DNA of 47,129 nt. Source: Ruminiclostridium sp. (GTDB lineage Bacteria > Bacillota > Clostridia > Oscillospirales > Ruminococcaceae). Location of the stretch: contig JAGANY010000048.1 in assembly GCA_017624025.1 (NCBI GenBank), forward strand, positions 1-47,129, written 5' to 3'. Below the pieces are notes generated by a model, which worked only from the letters and a program-made list of their open reading frames with translations, was not told where the DNA came from and ran no database searches. The translations under genes were made by a program, and so were the position numbers. Positions 17,273 through 25,384 of the stretch are shown piece by piece (within the stretch, counting starts at the first letter, position 1; every line of letters begins with the position of its first letter).

Positions 17273-17823
17273 CAGATAAAAAGGCTCTCCGAAAGGAGCT
17301 TATGGAAAAACGGCGTTTAATGGACAAAAGTTACAGATTAAATTCTTGTAATATGATTTATAATAATCTTATAAGCTGCCAAGAAATAAAAAACGCTGAT
17401 ACGATACTGACCTATATTTCAACCGATATTGAGGTTGATACTATAAAATTCATTGAATATCTCCTTGAAAGCAAAAAAACCGTCGCTGTGCCTAAATGCG
17501 AAGGAAAGAATATGAGATTTATTAAAATCACAGGTTTTGATTCTCTCGTAAAGGGTGCTTTCGGTATCCTTGAACCTACGGGCAGCGATGAAATTACCGA
17601 CTTTAAAGAAACGGTATGTATAACCCCTGCCCTTTCCTTCGATAATGACGGTTATCGTCTCGGATACGGCGGCGGATTCTATGACCGCTTTTTTGAAAAA
17701 TTTGACGGCATATCTGTCGGAATATGTTATGACAGCTTTATCGGAAGCGTTCCGAAAGAGGAATATGACCGCTCTGTTGATATTCTTGTAACAGAGAGCG
17801 GAATAAGATATATGAGGAAATGA
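17263..17823 (+). CDS. 5-formyltetrahydrofolate cyclo-ligase
   Basis: A 186-residue enzyme converting 5-formyl-THF to 5,10-methenyl-THF with ATP. An N-terminal KKALRKELMEKRRLM stretch binds ATP phosphates. The C-terminal folate/ATP motif reads GYRLGYGGGFYDRFF, followed by VGICYDSF and the family ending with conserved Asp (VDILVTESGIR). The start is GTG 17263, inside the DJ-1 gene, giving a 10-base overlap; a TTG two codons later is an alternative. It is translationally coupled within the tmk operon and ends just before mltG. Confidence 0.93.
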   Translation: MLLTDKKALRKELMEKRRLMDKSYRLNSCNMIYNNLISCQEIKNADTILTYISTDIEVDTIKFIEYLLESKKTVAVPKCEGKNMRFIKITGFDSLVKGAFGILEPTGSDEITDFKETVCITPALSFDNDGYRLGYGGGFYDRFFEKFDGISVGICYDSFIGSVPKEEYDRSVDILVTESGIRYMRK

Positions 17824-17826
17824 GGT

Positions 17827-19467
17827 GTGACCTTGGAACAGAAAAAAAATGACGAAGTAGAAAGCCTTGCCGCTTTTTTACATACAGGCGGCAGTGAGCT
17901 GCCTAAGGCTCCGGAGCCTGTTAAAAAGCAGGAAGCGGTTAAGCCTGCACCAAAACCCAAACAGCCTTCTATAAATGCTGACAAGGATTTAAACGATATA
18001 CTGTTTTCTATCGAGAACAGAAAAAAAAGCCACCAGGATGCTGCTCCTGTGGCTGTGCCAGAGCCCGACGCACCCGAGGTTTATGAAGAAGACGAGCTTC
18101 CCGATATCCCCGAGTACAGTAATTTCGAAGAAGATAACGGGCATTACGATGACGCCGCAACACAGATGATGAACGTTGTAAACATTCCCGTAAAAAAGAC
18201 AGCGTCAGCAGAAAAGGCTGTTGCCGAATACGATGACGAAGAAGAGACCGAAGAAGAAAAGGAAGAACGCAAGGAACTCAGAGAGATGCGTATCCGCTAC
18301 GAAAAGCAGCGTCAGCACGCACGTACCTTTGCCTTTATCCTTATCGGTGCATTCCTTTGCGTCGGCATTATCTTTGCTTCGATATACCTTTCAAGATATA
18401 TCGTTACCTACGCCCTCGACCTTACAGGTATCGTTACCAACGATTTCCGTATTGACGTTATCATTCCAGAAGACGCTGATACCGAAACCGTTGCGGCAAT
18501 ACTTTCCGAAAACAATATCATAAGCTCTCCCAAATTCTTCACAAAATTCGGCGAGCTTACAGGAAAGAAGGACGAATTTATTCCCGGCACATATACCCTT
18601 AGCTCTACAATGTCGTATATGACCCTTTTCAGCACTCTGCAAACGGATATTTACCAGGAAAAAATCGTAACAATACGAATCGTCGAAGGTATGACCGCTC
18701 ACGAAATCGCACAGCTTCTTGAAGAAAACTGTGTATGCTTTGCCGAAGACTTCGAGAAGTATTATAAGAATATCCAGAATAACTATGACTTCGAAAGACG
18801 TCTTTCCGAAAGCTCCTCAAAATATAACCAGCTTGAAGGCTATCTCTTCCCCGATACCTACGAATTCTATGTAATCCAGGCTATGGAAAATATAAAGGAA
18901 CTTGAGGAAGGCTCGGAAGAAGCTCTCGCTATGTATGAGAACTCTGCTGAAAATGCCGAGGAAGCCGCTAAGAAAATGTACAAGAACTTCAACGATAAGA
19001 TTACCCGTACAATGTATAAGCAGATGGGTGAAATGAATCTTACTCTTGACGAGGTTATTACTCTTGCTTCTATGGTTCAGAAGGAAGCCGCAAGCGTTGA
19101 AGATATGTACTATGTAGCGAGCGTTTTCCTTAATCGTATAAGATATTCCGAAGCCTATCCGAAGCTTGAATCGGACGTTACGGTTCTTTATGTTGAAAAT
19201 GAAATAAAGCCGTATTTTACCGATACAAGTGCAAAATATACCCGTTACGCAAACGCTTATAACACATATACCTGTACAGGTATTCCTGCAGGTCCTATCT
19301 GTAACCCCGGACTTGACGCTATAGACGCCGTTCTTAATTCGGCAGATACAAATTATTTCTTCTTCTGTGCAAACGAAGAAACAGGAGAAGTTTTCTACGC
19401 CGAAACCCAGGCTCATCACGAAGAAAACCTTGTTCTTGCGGGTCTTGCGGGTAATGGTGATGAATAA
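17827..19467 (+). CDS. mltG: Endolytic murein transglycosylase MltG
   Basis: A 546-residue bitopic membrane protein of the YceG/MltG family, which cleaves nascent glycan strands and so limits their length. About 160 residues of acidic, low-complexity cytoplasmic sequence precede one membrane helix (about 160-184, AFILIGAFLCVGIIFASIYL). The outer part has a LysM-like region (EGMTAHEIAQLLEEN) and the catalytic domain: LEGYLFPDTYEF, LASMVQKEA with the catalytic Glu, then ASVFLNRI and CTGIPAGPICNPG. The start is GTG 17827 (GAGGA at 17814-17818) or TTG 17833 (GAGGTG at 17822-17827). Placement before a U32 protein matches the B. subtilis yrrL-yrrO neighbourhood. Confidence 0.94.
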   Translation: MTLEQKKNDEVESLAAFLHTGGSELPKAPEPVKKQEAVKPAPKPKQPSINADKDLNDILFSIENRKKSHQDAAPVAVPEPDAPEVYEEDELPDIPEYSNFEEDNGHYDDAATQMMNVVNIPVKKTASAEKAVAEYDDEEETEEEKEERKELREMRIRYEKQRQHARTFAFILIGAFLCVGIIFASIYLSRYIVTYALDLTGIVTNDFRIDVIIPEDADTETVAAILSENNIISSPKFFTKFGELTGKKDEFIPGTYTLSSTMSYMTLFSTLQTDIYQEKIVTIRIVEGMTAHEIAQLLEENCVCFAEDFEKYYKNIQNNYDFERRLSESSSKYNQLEGYLFPDTYEFYVIQAMENIKELEEGSEEALAMYENSAENAEEAAKKMYKNFNDKITRTMYKQMGEMNLTLDEVITLASMVQKEAASVEDMYYVASVFLNRIRYSEAYPKLESDVTVLYVENEIKPYFTDTSAKYTRYANAYNTYTCTGIPAGPICNPGLDAIDAVLNSADTNYFFFCANEETGEVFYAETQAHHEENLVLAGLAGNGDE

Positions 19468-19485
19468 TTATAAGGAGTGACTTTT

Positions 19486-20706
19486 TTGGCTGAATTACTT
19501 TCACCTGCAGGTGATTATGAATGCCTTGAAGCTGCTGTTGATTACGGATGCGACGCCGTATATCTCGGCGGTACAAGCTTCGGTATGCGTGCAGGACCTA
19601 AGAATTTTGATGAAGAAGCCCTTGAAAAAGCTGTAAAATATGCCCACGAAAGAAATGTAAAGGTATATCTTACCTGTAATATCGTTCCTACCAACGACGA
19701 AGCGGAAGCCTTTCCCGAATTTATAAAAAAGGCCCAGTCCGCCGGTATTGACGCCGTTATCGTTGCGGATATAGGCGTTATGGGTATGGTAAAAAAATAC
19801 GCTCCCGGTCTCGATATCCATATGTCAACACAGGTCGGCATAATGAATTACGAAACCGCAAACGAGCTTTACCGTCTCGGTGCAAGACGAATTGTTCTTG
19901 CGAGAGAAGTAAGTCTCGAGGAAATAAAGCGTATCCGTAAGAATATACCCGAAGATATGGAAATCGAAGCATTCGTTCACGGTGCTATGTGCGTTTCATT
20001 TTCGGGAAGATGTCTTCTTTCGAAGTATCTTGTTGACCGTGACGCAAACAGAGGTGCCTGTGCACAGCCTTGCCGCTGGAGATACTTTATTACCGAAGAA
20101 AAGCGTATTGGTCAGAATTTTGAAATGTTTGAGGACAACAGAGGAACATATATCCTTAACGCAAAGGACCTTTGTATGATAGAACATATAAAGGAGCTTC
20201 TCGACGCCGGCGTAACAAGCCTTAAAATCGAAGGAAGAGCAAAATCTTCTTACTATGTCGCTACTGTAACGAACGCATACCGCTGTGCTCTCGACAGCGT
20301 ATATAAAAACGAGGAAGTGCCACAGTGGGTTCTCGACGAGGTTTATAAGGTAAGCCACAGAAGATACTGTACAGGCTTCTTCTATAACCACGATGACGCT
20401 GAACAGTACTATGAAGACAGCGGTTATTTCCGTGAATATGACTTTGCAGGCGTAGTTGACGGATACGAAAACGGTATTCTTCATCTTACACAGAGAAATT
20501 ATTTTACTCTCGATGACGAGCTTGAGATTTTATCTCCCGGCTGTGAGCCTGTACGGTTCAAACCCGAAGAAATGTTTAACGATAAGGGCGAAAGCGTAAG
20601 AATCGCTAACCACGCTACCGAAAAGCTTACCTTCCCTTATCCCGATAGCTTCCCGAAAAATTCTATTTTAAGAAAACCCTCTAAGGACAGAGAGAAAAAG
20701 GACTGA
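19486..20706 (+). CDS. trhP: U32 family protein, TrhP-like tRNA hydroxylation factor
   Basis: A 406-residue U32 protein. The start is TTG 19486 with AAGGAG at 19472-19477; the in-frame GTG at 19477 overlaps the SD. It opens AELLSPAGD and shows the TIM-barrel-like conserved blocks YLGGTSFGMRAG, DIHMSTQVGIMN and GARRIVLAREVS. The cysteine signature is EAFVHGAMCVSFSGRCLLS, with further cysteines in GACAQPCRW, and then LKIEGRAKSSYY. The family was named peptidase, but members TrhP (YegQ/YrrN/YrrO) are needed for 5-hydroxyuridine at tRNA position 34, probably using an Fe-S cluster and prephenate. Length and adjacency to mltG fit the YrrO/TrhP group. Another U32 subgroup remains possible. Confidence 0.85.
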   Translation: MAELLSPAGDYECLEAAVDYGCDAVYLGGTSFGMRAGPKNFDEEALEKAVKYAHERNVKVYLTCNIVPTNDEAEAFPEFIKKAQSAGIDAVIVADIGVMGMVKKYAPGLDIHMSTQVGIMNYETANELYRLGARRIVLAREVSLEEIKRIRKNIPEDMEIEAFVHGAMCVSFSGRCLLSKYLVDRDANRGACAQPCRWRYFITEEKRIGQNFEMFEDNRGTYILNAKDLCMIEHIKELLDAGVTSLKIEGRAKSSYYVATVTNAYRCALDSVYKNEEVPQWVLDEVYKVSHRRYCTGFFYNHDDAEQYYEDSGYFREYDFAGVVDGYENGILHLTQRNYFTLDDELEILSPGCEPVRFKPEEMFNDKGESVRIANHATEKLTFPYPDSFPKNSILRKPSKDREKKD

Positions 20707-20710
20707 TAAT

Positions 20711-21568
20711 ATGGAATTAACCAATATAGGCACAATCAAGGAGCTTTTTACCAGGCACGGCTTCTCTTTCACAAAATCCTTAGGTCAGAATTTTCTTATC
20801 AACCCTTCTGTATGCCCTAAAATTGCGGAAATGGGCGGAGCGAAAAAAGGAACCGCCGCTATAGAAATAGGTACAGGCGTAGGAGTTCTTACGAAAGAGC
20901 TCGCTATACGCTGTGATAAGGTCGTAGCTGTTGAAATTGACGAGGGGCTTAAGCCTATACTTAACGAAACGCTGGAAGAATTCGACAACGTTGAAATAGT
21001 TTTCGGCGACGTTATGGAAACTGACCTTCATAAGCTTATAAGCGAAAAGCTAAGCGGTTTTGATGAAATAATCGTATGTGCGAACCTCCCCTATTACATA
21101 ACCTCGCCTGTTATAATGAAGCTTCTCGAAGAACGTCTTCCTATCCGCTCCGTTACGGTTATGGTACAGAAGGAAGCGGCTGACCGTCTTTGTGCAAAGG
21201 TCGGTTCAAGAGATTCGGGAGCAATAACCGTAGCTGTCAATTACTATGCAGAGCCGAAAATGCTTTTTAAGGTAAACAGAGGAAGCTTTATGCCCGCACC
21301 AAACGTTGACAGTGCCGTTATAAGACTCGATGTAAACACTGTACCCAAATACACGCCTACAGACGAAAAGCTTTTCTTCCGTGTTGTACACGCCGCATTC
21401 TCTCAGAGAAGAAAACAGCTTATCAACCCTGTGTCATCAATGCTCGGAATAGAGAAAAAAGCCCTTGCGGAAATGCTCGAAGCTTCCGGAATAAAGCCGA
21501 CAGCAAGACCCGAAGAGCTTAAAATGGAAGATTTTGTAGCTTTAAGCAACAAGCTTTCTGAAAAATAA
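20711..21568 (+). CDS. rsmA: 16S rRNA (adenine1518/1519-N6)-dimethyltransferase RsmA (KsgA)
   Basis: This 285-residue SAM-dependent enzyme dimethylates two adjacent adenines in the helix 45 loop of 16S rRNA and acts as a late 30S assembly check. It has SLGQNFL at the N-terminus, the SAM motif AIEIGTGVGVLT, VVAVEID, GDVM, and the catalytic NLPYYITSPVIMKLL (NLPY) followed by VMVQKEAADRL. The C-terminal domain holds AAFSQRRKQLINP. Last gene of the tmk run; it ends 16 bases before the spoIIE -35. No terminator is visible, so operon transcripts may run into spoIIE. Confidence 0.96.
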   Translation: MELTNIGTIKELFTRHGFSFTKSLGQNFLINPSVCPKIAEMGGAKKGTAAIEIGTGVGVLTKELAIRCDKVVAVEIDEGLKPILNETLEEFDNVEIVFGDVMETDLHKLISEKLSGFDEIIVCANLPYYITSPVIMKLLEERLPIRSVTVMVQKEAADRLCAKVGSRDSGAITVAVNYYAEPKMLFKVNRGSFMPAPNVDSAVIRLDVNTVPKYTPTDEKLFFRVVHAAFSQRRKQLINPVSSMLGIEKKALAEMLEASGIKPTARPEELKMEDFVALSNKLSEK

Positions 21569-21583
21569 AATACGATCCCTTTC

Positions 21584-21617
21584 TTTGACAAAAATTTCAA
21601 TCCTAAAGTATTACAAT
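21584..21617 (+). promoter_or_regulatory. spoIIE promoter: sigma-A elements with 21-bp spacer and a Spo0A-box-like site
   Basis: TTGACA (21585-21590) and TACAAT (21612-21617) are 21 bp apart, too far for a normal sigma-A promoter. Bases 21584-21592 read TTTGACAAA, whose complement TTTGTCAAA fits the 0A-box consensus TTTGTCRAA. Known Spo0A-activated B. subtilis promoters (spoIIE, spoIIG) have such long spacers. Confidence 0.65.
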
Positions 21618-21640
21618 GATAACAGTAATACTTGAAAGGA

Positions 21641-23914
21641 ATGATTTTTACGGAAAAAAGTTTAAGTGCTGTTTCCCGTGTCAGAGAAAGGGATTTCAGT
21701 TTTTTAAGAAGCATTTCTATAGCCGCTGCAGCGTTCTTTCTGTCGGTGTCTCCGCTTTTCGGAAAGCTTTCGCCCTTTGGCGTTGCTTTTATCGGAACGC
21801 TTTCGGGATTCGACTGTATATTCGGCTTTTGCGGAGCGGTCACAGGCTTTGCAGCTTCGGGAAATTTCGGACTTGCAGTACCGCATATTGCTGTAATTGC
21901 CGCTCTTTCTGCCTTACGGCTTATACTCGGTCATAAACGTAATATCGGAATAAATCTTGCTTCTGCCGTCTTAGCGTCGGTAGGTATTTTTATTGCTCAT
22001 TTTCCTTCTTCCAGCGAGCTTTCCGATATTTTTACGGGCTTCGCCTTCGGGGTCATAACCTTTATCTCCGTTACTTCCGCCAACACCTTCCTAGCCGCAA
22101 AGGACAAGCCCTTTACCGACGAAAACACATCCCTTATCCTATCGGGAGCAGTTATTTACACGCTTATTATAACTGCCTTTTCGGGCTTACAGCTAAGCTT
22201 TTTCAACGCAGGAATTTTTCTCTCGGCTCTTGCTATCGTAATTGCTCCTAAAGTAAGAGACAATTTCGCTGTACATACAGGTATTCTTTCAGCAGCAGGA
22301 ATAACCCTCGCAAATCCTTCTTTTTCAATCATAAGCATAATTCTCGGGGTAAGTGCTCTTCTGTCTTCCTTTCTCGGAAAATACGGCAGAATAACTCGAG
22401 GATGCGGACTAGTATTTGCTCTCGGATTCGGAATACTCGTTACAGGAATCACAGAGGAAAGCACCGTCTGTACGGCTTCTGTGCTTATGGGAGCGGCAGC
22501 GGCTATGCTTGTCCCCGAAAAATATATACCTTCCTTTAAAAACCGCTGTTATATCGGCGTTGCATCGGCATCAAGACCCTTTTATGTTTTCGGAAGAAAG
22601 CTCGAATGTATGAGCGATGCTGTAGGGGAAATGAATACAGCAATAAAACGTACTGCCGAAGCTTTAGACAAGGAGAATATCCACGACCCCTCACAGATAT
22701 ATATTAACGCCGCCGACAGTATATGCACAGGCTGCAGAAATAATATGTACTGCTGGGGAAGCTGTTACAACAGAAGCTCGGACATTCTCAACAAGGCAGT
22801 TTCGGGAATAAGGCAAGGTGTGCTTGCTGATGAAAATACTATCGGCGGTCATTTCGAAGAAGTATGTCCGAAACGAAAAGAGCTTGCCGACGCTCTAAAC
22901 AGAGGATATGCCGTTTACTGCTCAGCACAAAGCTCTGCACGTAAGATAGGCGAAATGCGAAGCGTACTTTCCTCACAGCTTTCGGCTACACAGAGAATGT
23001 TGAAAAAAATATCCGAAGAGCTTTGTACCGATGACGGATTTGATGAAAAAGCGGCTTATACAGCTTCAGAGGCTCTTAAGGAAAGCGGAATTCTAAACCC
23101 AACAGTAACCGCTATAAATATCGAGGGAAAGCTCACTATTGACGCCTTCGGGGAGGATACCCCTCTTTTCAACCCCGAAGCAGTCGCAAAACGTATTTCC
23201 TTCGCATTAAGAAAAGAGTTTGACCCTCCGCTTATAAGCGAAACCTCAAAAGGAATACGTATCACTCTTTCCGAACGCTCCCTTTATGACGCACAGATTA
23301 AGACATTTTCGAGAAGCAAGTCCGATTCAAATCACAGCGGTGACTGCTTCGACTGCTTCAATGACGGACAGGGCAATCTTTATATGATACTTTCGGACGG
23401 TATGGGAAGCGGTGCGAGAGCAAAAATAGACAGCACCTTTTCCTGCAGTATGCTCGTAAAAATGCTTAAGGCAGGAATAGATTTTGATGCGGCTATGGAG
23501 ATGCTCAATACATCGCTTATGGTCAAATCCTCTGATGAAAGCTTTGCTACCCTTGACGTATGCAGAATAAATCTTTACTCCGGCGAGATTTCCCTTTATA
23601 AAGCCGGAAGTGCTTCTACCTTTATACGAAAAGGAACTACCTTTTCGGAGCTTTCGGGAAGCGGAATTCCCTTTGGCGTTACAGAAAAAGCCGAATACCA
23701 GGAAAACAAATTTACTGTTTCCTTCGGCGATATAATTATTATGACAAGCGATGGTGCGGATATTGATAAGGATTGGCTCGAAAGAGTGGTGATGAGGGAA
23801 AAGAATGCCGACCTTAATACGATAATATCGCTTATCGGAGACGCACTGAGACTTAGTGCCGAAAGAGGAAAGGAGGATGATATTACCGTTATAGGCGTTA
23901 AAATAACAAAATAA
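21641..23914 (+). CDS. spoIIE: Stage II sporulation protein E, membrane PP2C phosphatase
   Basis: SpoIIE dephosphorylates SpoIIAA to activate sigma-F in the forespore and also localises to the polar septum. About 757 residues. The N-terminal third has about ten hydrophobic segments (about residues 20-300). A central regulatory region with a cysteine-rich patch (CTGCRNNMYCWGSCY) follows. The C-terminal PP2C domain has LSDGMGSGARA, SFATLDVCRINLYSG, IIIMTSDGAD and EDDITVIGVKI, including the metal-binding Asp residues. The start is uncertain: the GAAAGGA at 21634-21640 abuts ATG 21641, and a TTG at 21632 lacks an SD. The promoter architecture at 21584-21617 supports Spo0A control. It ends at a shared terminator. 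Confidence 0.95.
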   Translation: MIFTEKSLSAVSRVRERDFSFLRSISIAAAAFFLSVSPLFGKLSPFGVAFIGTLSGFDCIFGFCGAVTGFAASGNFGLAVPHIAVIAALSALRLILGHKRNIGINLASAVLASVGIFIAHFPSSSELSDIFTGFAFGVITFISVTSANTFLAAKDKPFTDENTSLILSGAVIYTLIITAFSGLQLSFFNAGIFLSALAIVIAPKVRDNFAVHTGILSAAGITLANPSFSIISIILGVSALLSSFLGKYGRITRGCGLVFALGFGILVTGITEESTVCTASVLMGAAAAMLVPEKYIPSFKNRCYIGVASASRPFYVFGRKLECMSDAVGEMNTAIKRTAEALDKENIHDPSQIYINAADSICTGCRNNMYCWGSCYNRSSDILNKAVSGIRQGVLADENTIGGHFEEVCPKRKELADALNRGYAVYCSAQSSARKIGEMRSVLSSQLSATQRMLKKISEELCTDDGFDEKAAYTASEALKESGILNPTVTAINIEGKLTIDAFGEDTPLFNPEAVAKRISFALRKEFDPPLISETSKGIRITLSERSLYDAQIKTFSRSKSDSNHSGDCFDCFNDGQGNLYMILSDGMGSGARAKIDSTFSCSMLVKMLKAGIDFDAAMEMLNTSLMVKSSDESFATLDVCRINLYSGEISLYKAGSASTFIRKGTTFSELSGSGIPFGVTEKAEYQENKFTVSFGDIIIMTSDGADIDKDWLERVVMREKNADLNTIISLIGDALRLSAERGKEDDITVIGVKITK

Positions 23915-23916
23915 AA

Positions 23917-23952
23917 GAAGCTTCGGATGGTTTAATTCATCCGAAGCTTTTC
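23917..23952. terminator. Bidirectional terminator between spoIIE and the C_GCAxxG_C_C gene
   Basis: A perfect 12-bp stem (23918-23929 with 23938-23949) with an 8-nt loop is flanked by A's and T's. It lies between convergent genes. Confidence 0.92.
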
Positions 23953-23959
23953 TTCGTAA

Positions 23960-24415
23960 TTATAAAGGGTGTTTTTCAATATATGCTTCAAGTATTTCTA
24001 CCGCATCCTCAACCATTTTTGCACAAGGACGGGACTTATAGTATTCCGCTGTGCGTTCGGAGGGAATAAAGCTTTTATCTTCAGCAATCTTTCCCAAAAT
24101 ATCACGGCATACGATAGAGCCGTTGCGTTCCTTAAAAGCCTCGGCAAGCTCCTGGATGCGCTTATAATGCTCCATTTTTTCTGTGCCTGCCTTCGGGTCA
24201 GTGTAACCGTAGAGAACGCCCGCCGCCATAAACATTCCGCTTACAGCACCGCATACCTCTCTGAGTCTTCCCATACCTCCGCCGAATGAAGAGGATATAA
24301 GAAGTGCAGTTTTTTCATCAAAGCCCGTAAGGTCGGTGAATGCAAGGAAAACAGACTGTGAGCAATTATAGCCCTCTAAAAAATAGTTTCTTGCTTTTTC
24401 TGCTCTTTCGGTCAT
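23960..24415 (-). CDS. C_GCAxxG_C_C family protein (putative redox protein)
   Basis: A 151-residue soluble protein of the C_GCAxxG_C_C family (PF09719). The spaced cysteines are in EGYNCSQSV (near residue 18), REVCGAVSG after FGGGMGR, SIVCRDILG and SRPCAKMVED. The family has no proven activity; the pattern suggests a bound metal or redox-active thiols. The start overlaps the stop of mrp by four bases (ATGA), so it is coupled to an Fe-S cluster carrier, which fits a metal- or sulfur-related role by context only. Confidence 0.88.
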   Translation of the reverse strand: MTERAEKARNYFLEGYNCSQSVFLAFTDLTGFDEKTALLISSSFGGGMGRLREVCGAVSGMFMAAGVLYGYTDPKAGTEKMEHYKRIQELAEAFKERNGSIVCRDILGKIAEDKSFIPSERTAEYYKSRPCAKMVEDAVEILEAYIEKHPL

Positions 24416-25230
24416 TTCAAAAGCTCCTCAGCCATAGCTTCCAGTGCGGAGGTATCAGCACTTTCGATATCACCCTTATCGCCGTATGCGGCAAAGGACG
24501 GGTCGATAGGAAGCTTTGCAATATTCTTTATACCGTGCTTTGCAGCAATTTCATCAATACGGCTTTCACCGTAGATATAATGCTTCTTATCACAGTTATC
24601 ACATACAAAATAGCTCATATTCTCTACTATACCGAGAACGGGAATATTCATCATATCCGCCATTTTTACAGCCTTTTCAACAATCATAGAAACAAGCTCC
24701 TGGGGGCTTGTAACAACGATTATTCCGCTTACAGGGATAGACTGGAAAACGGTAAGGGGAACATCGCCTGTTCCGGGGGGCATATCAACAAACATAAAGT
24801 CGATATCATCCCATACAACATCTGACCAGAACTGTTTAACAACGCCTGCAATAACAGGGCCTCTCCATACAACTGGGTCTGTGTCATTTTCGAGAAGGAG
24901 GTTTACAGACATAATTTCAATGCCGTTCTTCGACTTTAAGGGAATCATATTCTGGCCGTCGCTCATAACTCTTCCGCTTACGCCGAAAACCTTAGGGATA
25001 GAGGGACCGGTAATATCGGCGTCAAGAACAGCAGTCTTATTGCCCTTCTTTGCGGAAACCGAAGCTAAAAGCGAGGTAACGAGAGATTTTCCTACGCCTC
25101 CCTTACCCGAAACTACGGCAATTACTTTTTTAACGTTTGAAAGCTCGTTCTGGGGAGCGAGGAGGCTTTCAGCCTTACGCTCGGAACAGTTTGAGCTACA
25201 GGTAGAACAATTATGTGTACATTCACTCAT
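24412..25230 (-). CDS. mrp: Mrp/NBP35 family Fe-S carrier ATPase
   Basis: A 272-residue P-loop ATPase of the Mrp/ApbC/NBP35 family, which carries or delivers Fe-S clusters. The N-terminal cysteine cluster has spacing C-x3-C-x2-C-x3-C (residues 4-15). A deviant Walker A VVSGKGGVGKSLVTSLLA, VLDADITGPSIPK, DFMFVDMPPGTGD and the C-terminal CDNCDKKHYIYG complete the family pattern; that pair of cysteines is the usual C-x-x-C of Mrp. The promoter is at 25271-25299. First gene of a two-gene operon with the C_GCAxxG_C_C gene. Confidence 0.95.
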   Translation of the reverse strand: MSECTHNCSTCSSNCSERKAESLLAPQNELSNVKKVIAVVSGKGGVGKSLVTSLLASVSAKKGNKTAVLDADITGPSIPKVFGVSGRVMSDGQNMIPLKSKNGIEIMSVNLLLENDTDPVVWRGPVIAGVVKQFWSDVVWDDIDFMFVDMPPGTGDVPLTVFQSIPVSGIIVVTSPQELVSMIVEKAVKMADMMNIPVLGIVENMSYFVCDNCDKKHYIYGESRIDEIAAKHGIKNIAKLPIDPSFAAYGDKGDIESADTSALEAMAEELLK

Positions 25231-25270
25231 ATTCTTTATTCCTTTCTTTTTTGATTAATATCAAATAGTA

Positions 25271-25299
25271 ATTATACTCCTTAAAATAACAAAAGTCAA
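25271..25299 (-). promoter_or_regulatory. Sigma-A promoter of the mrp operon
   Basis: On the minus strand TTGACT (25294-25299) and TATAAT (25271-25276) are 17 bp apart. Confidence 0.82.
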
Positions 25300-25384
25300 G
25301 TAAAGCCTGCTTTTTCGGGTTGATATTTTAATGAAATTGTGTTATTATAATAAAGATTATTATTATCTGAAAGGACATAAATCT

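Noticed and set aside
25320-25351. TTGATA/TATAAT promoter for pepD with 20-bp spacer
   Set aside because: The -10 is good but the spacer is too long for a confident call. It is used only to argue that the upstream ATG at 25331 is not the start.
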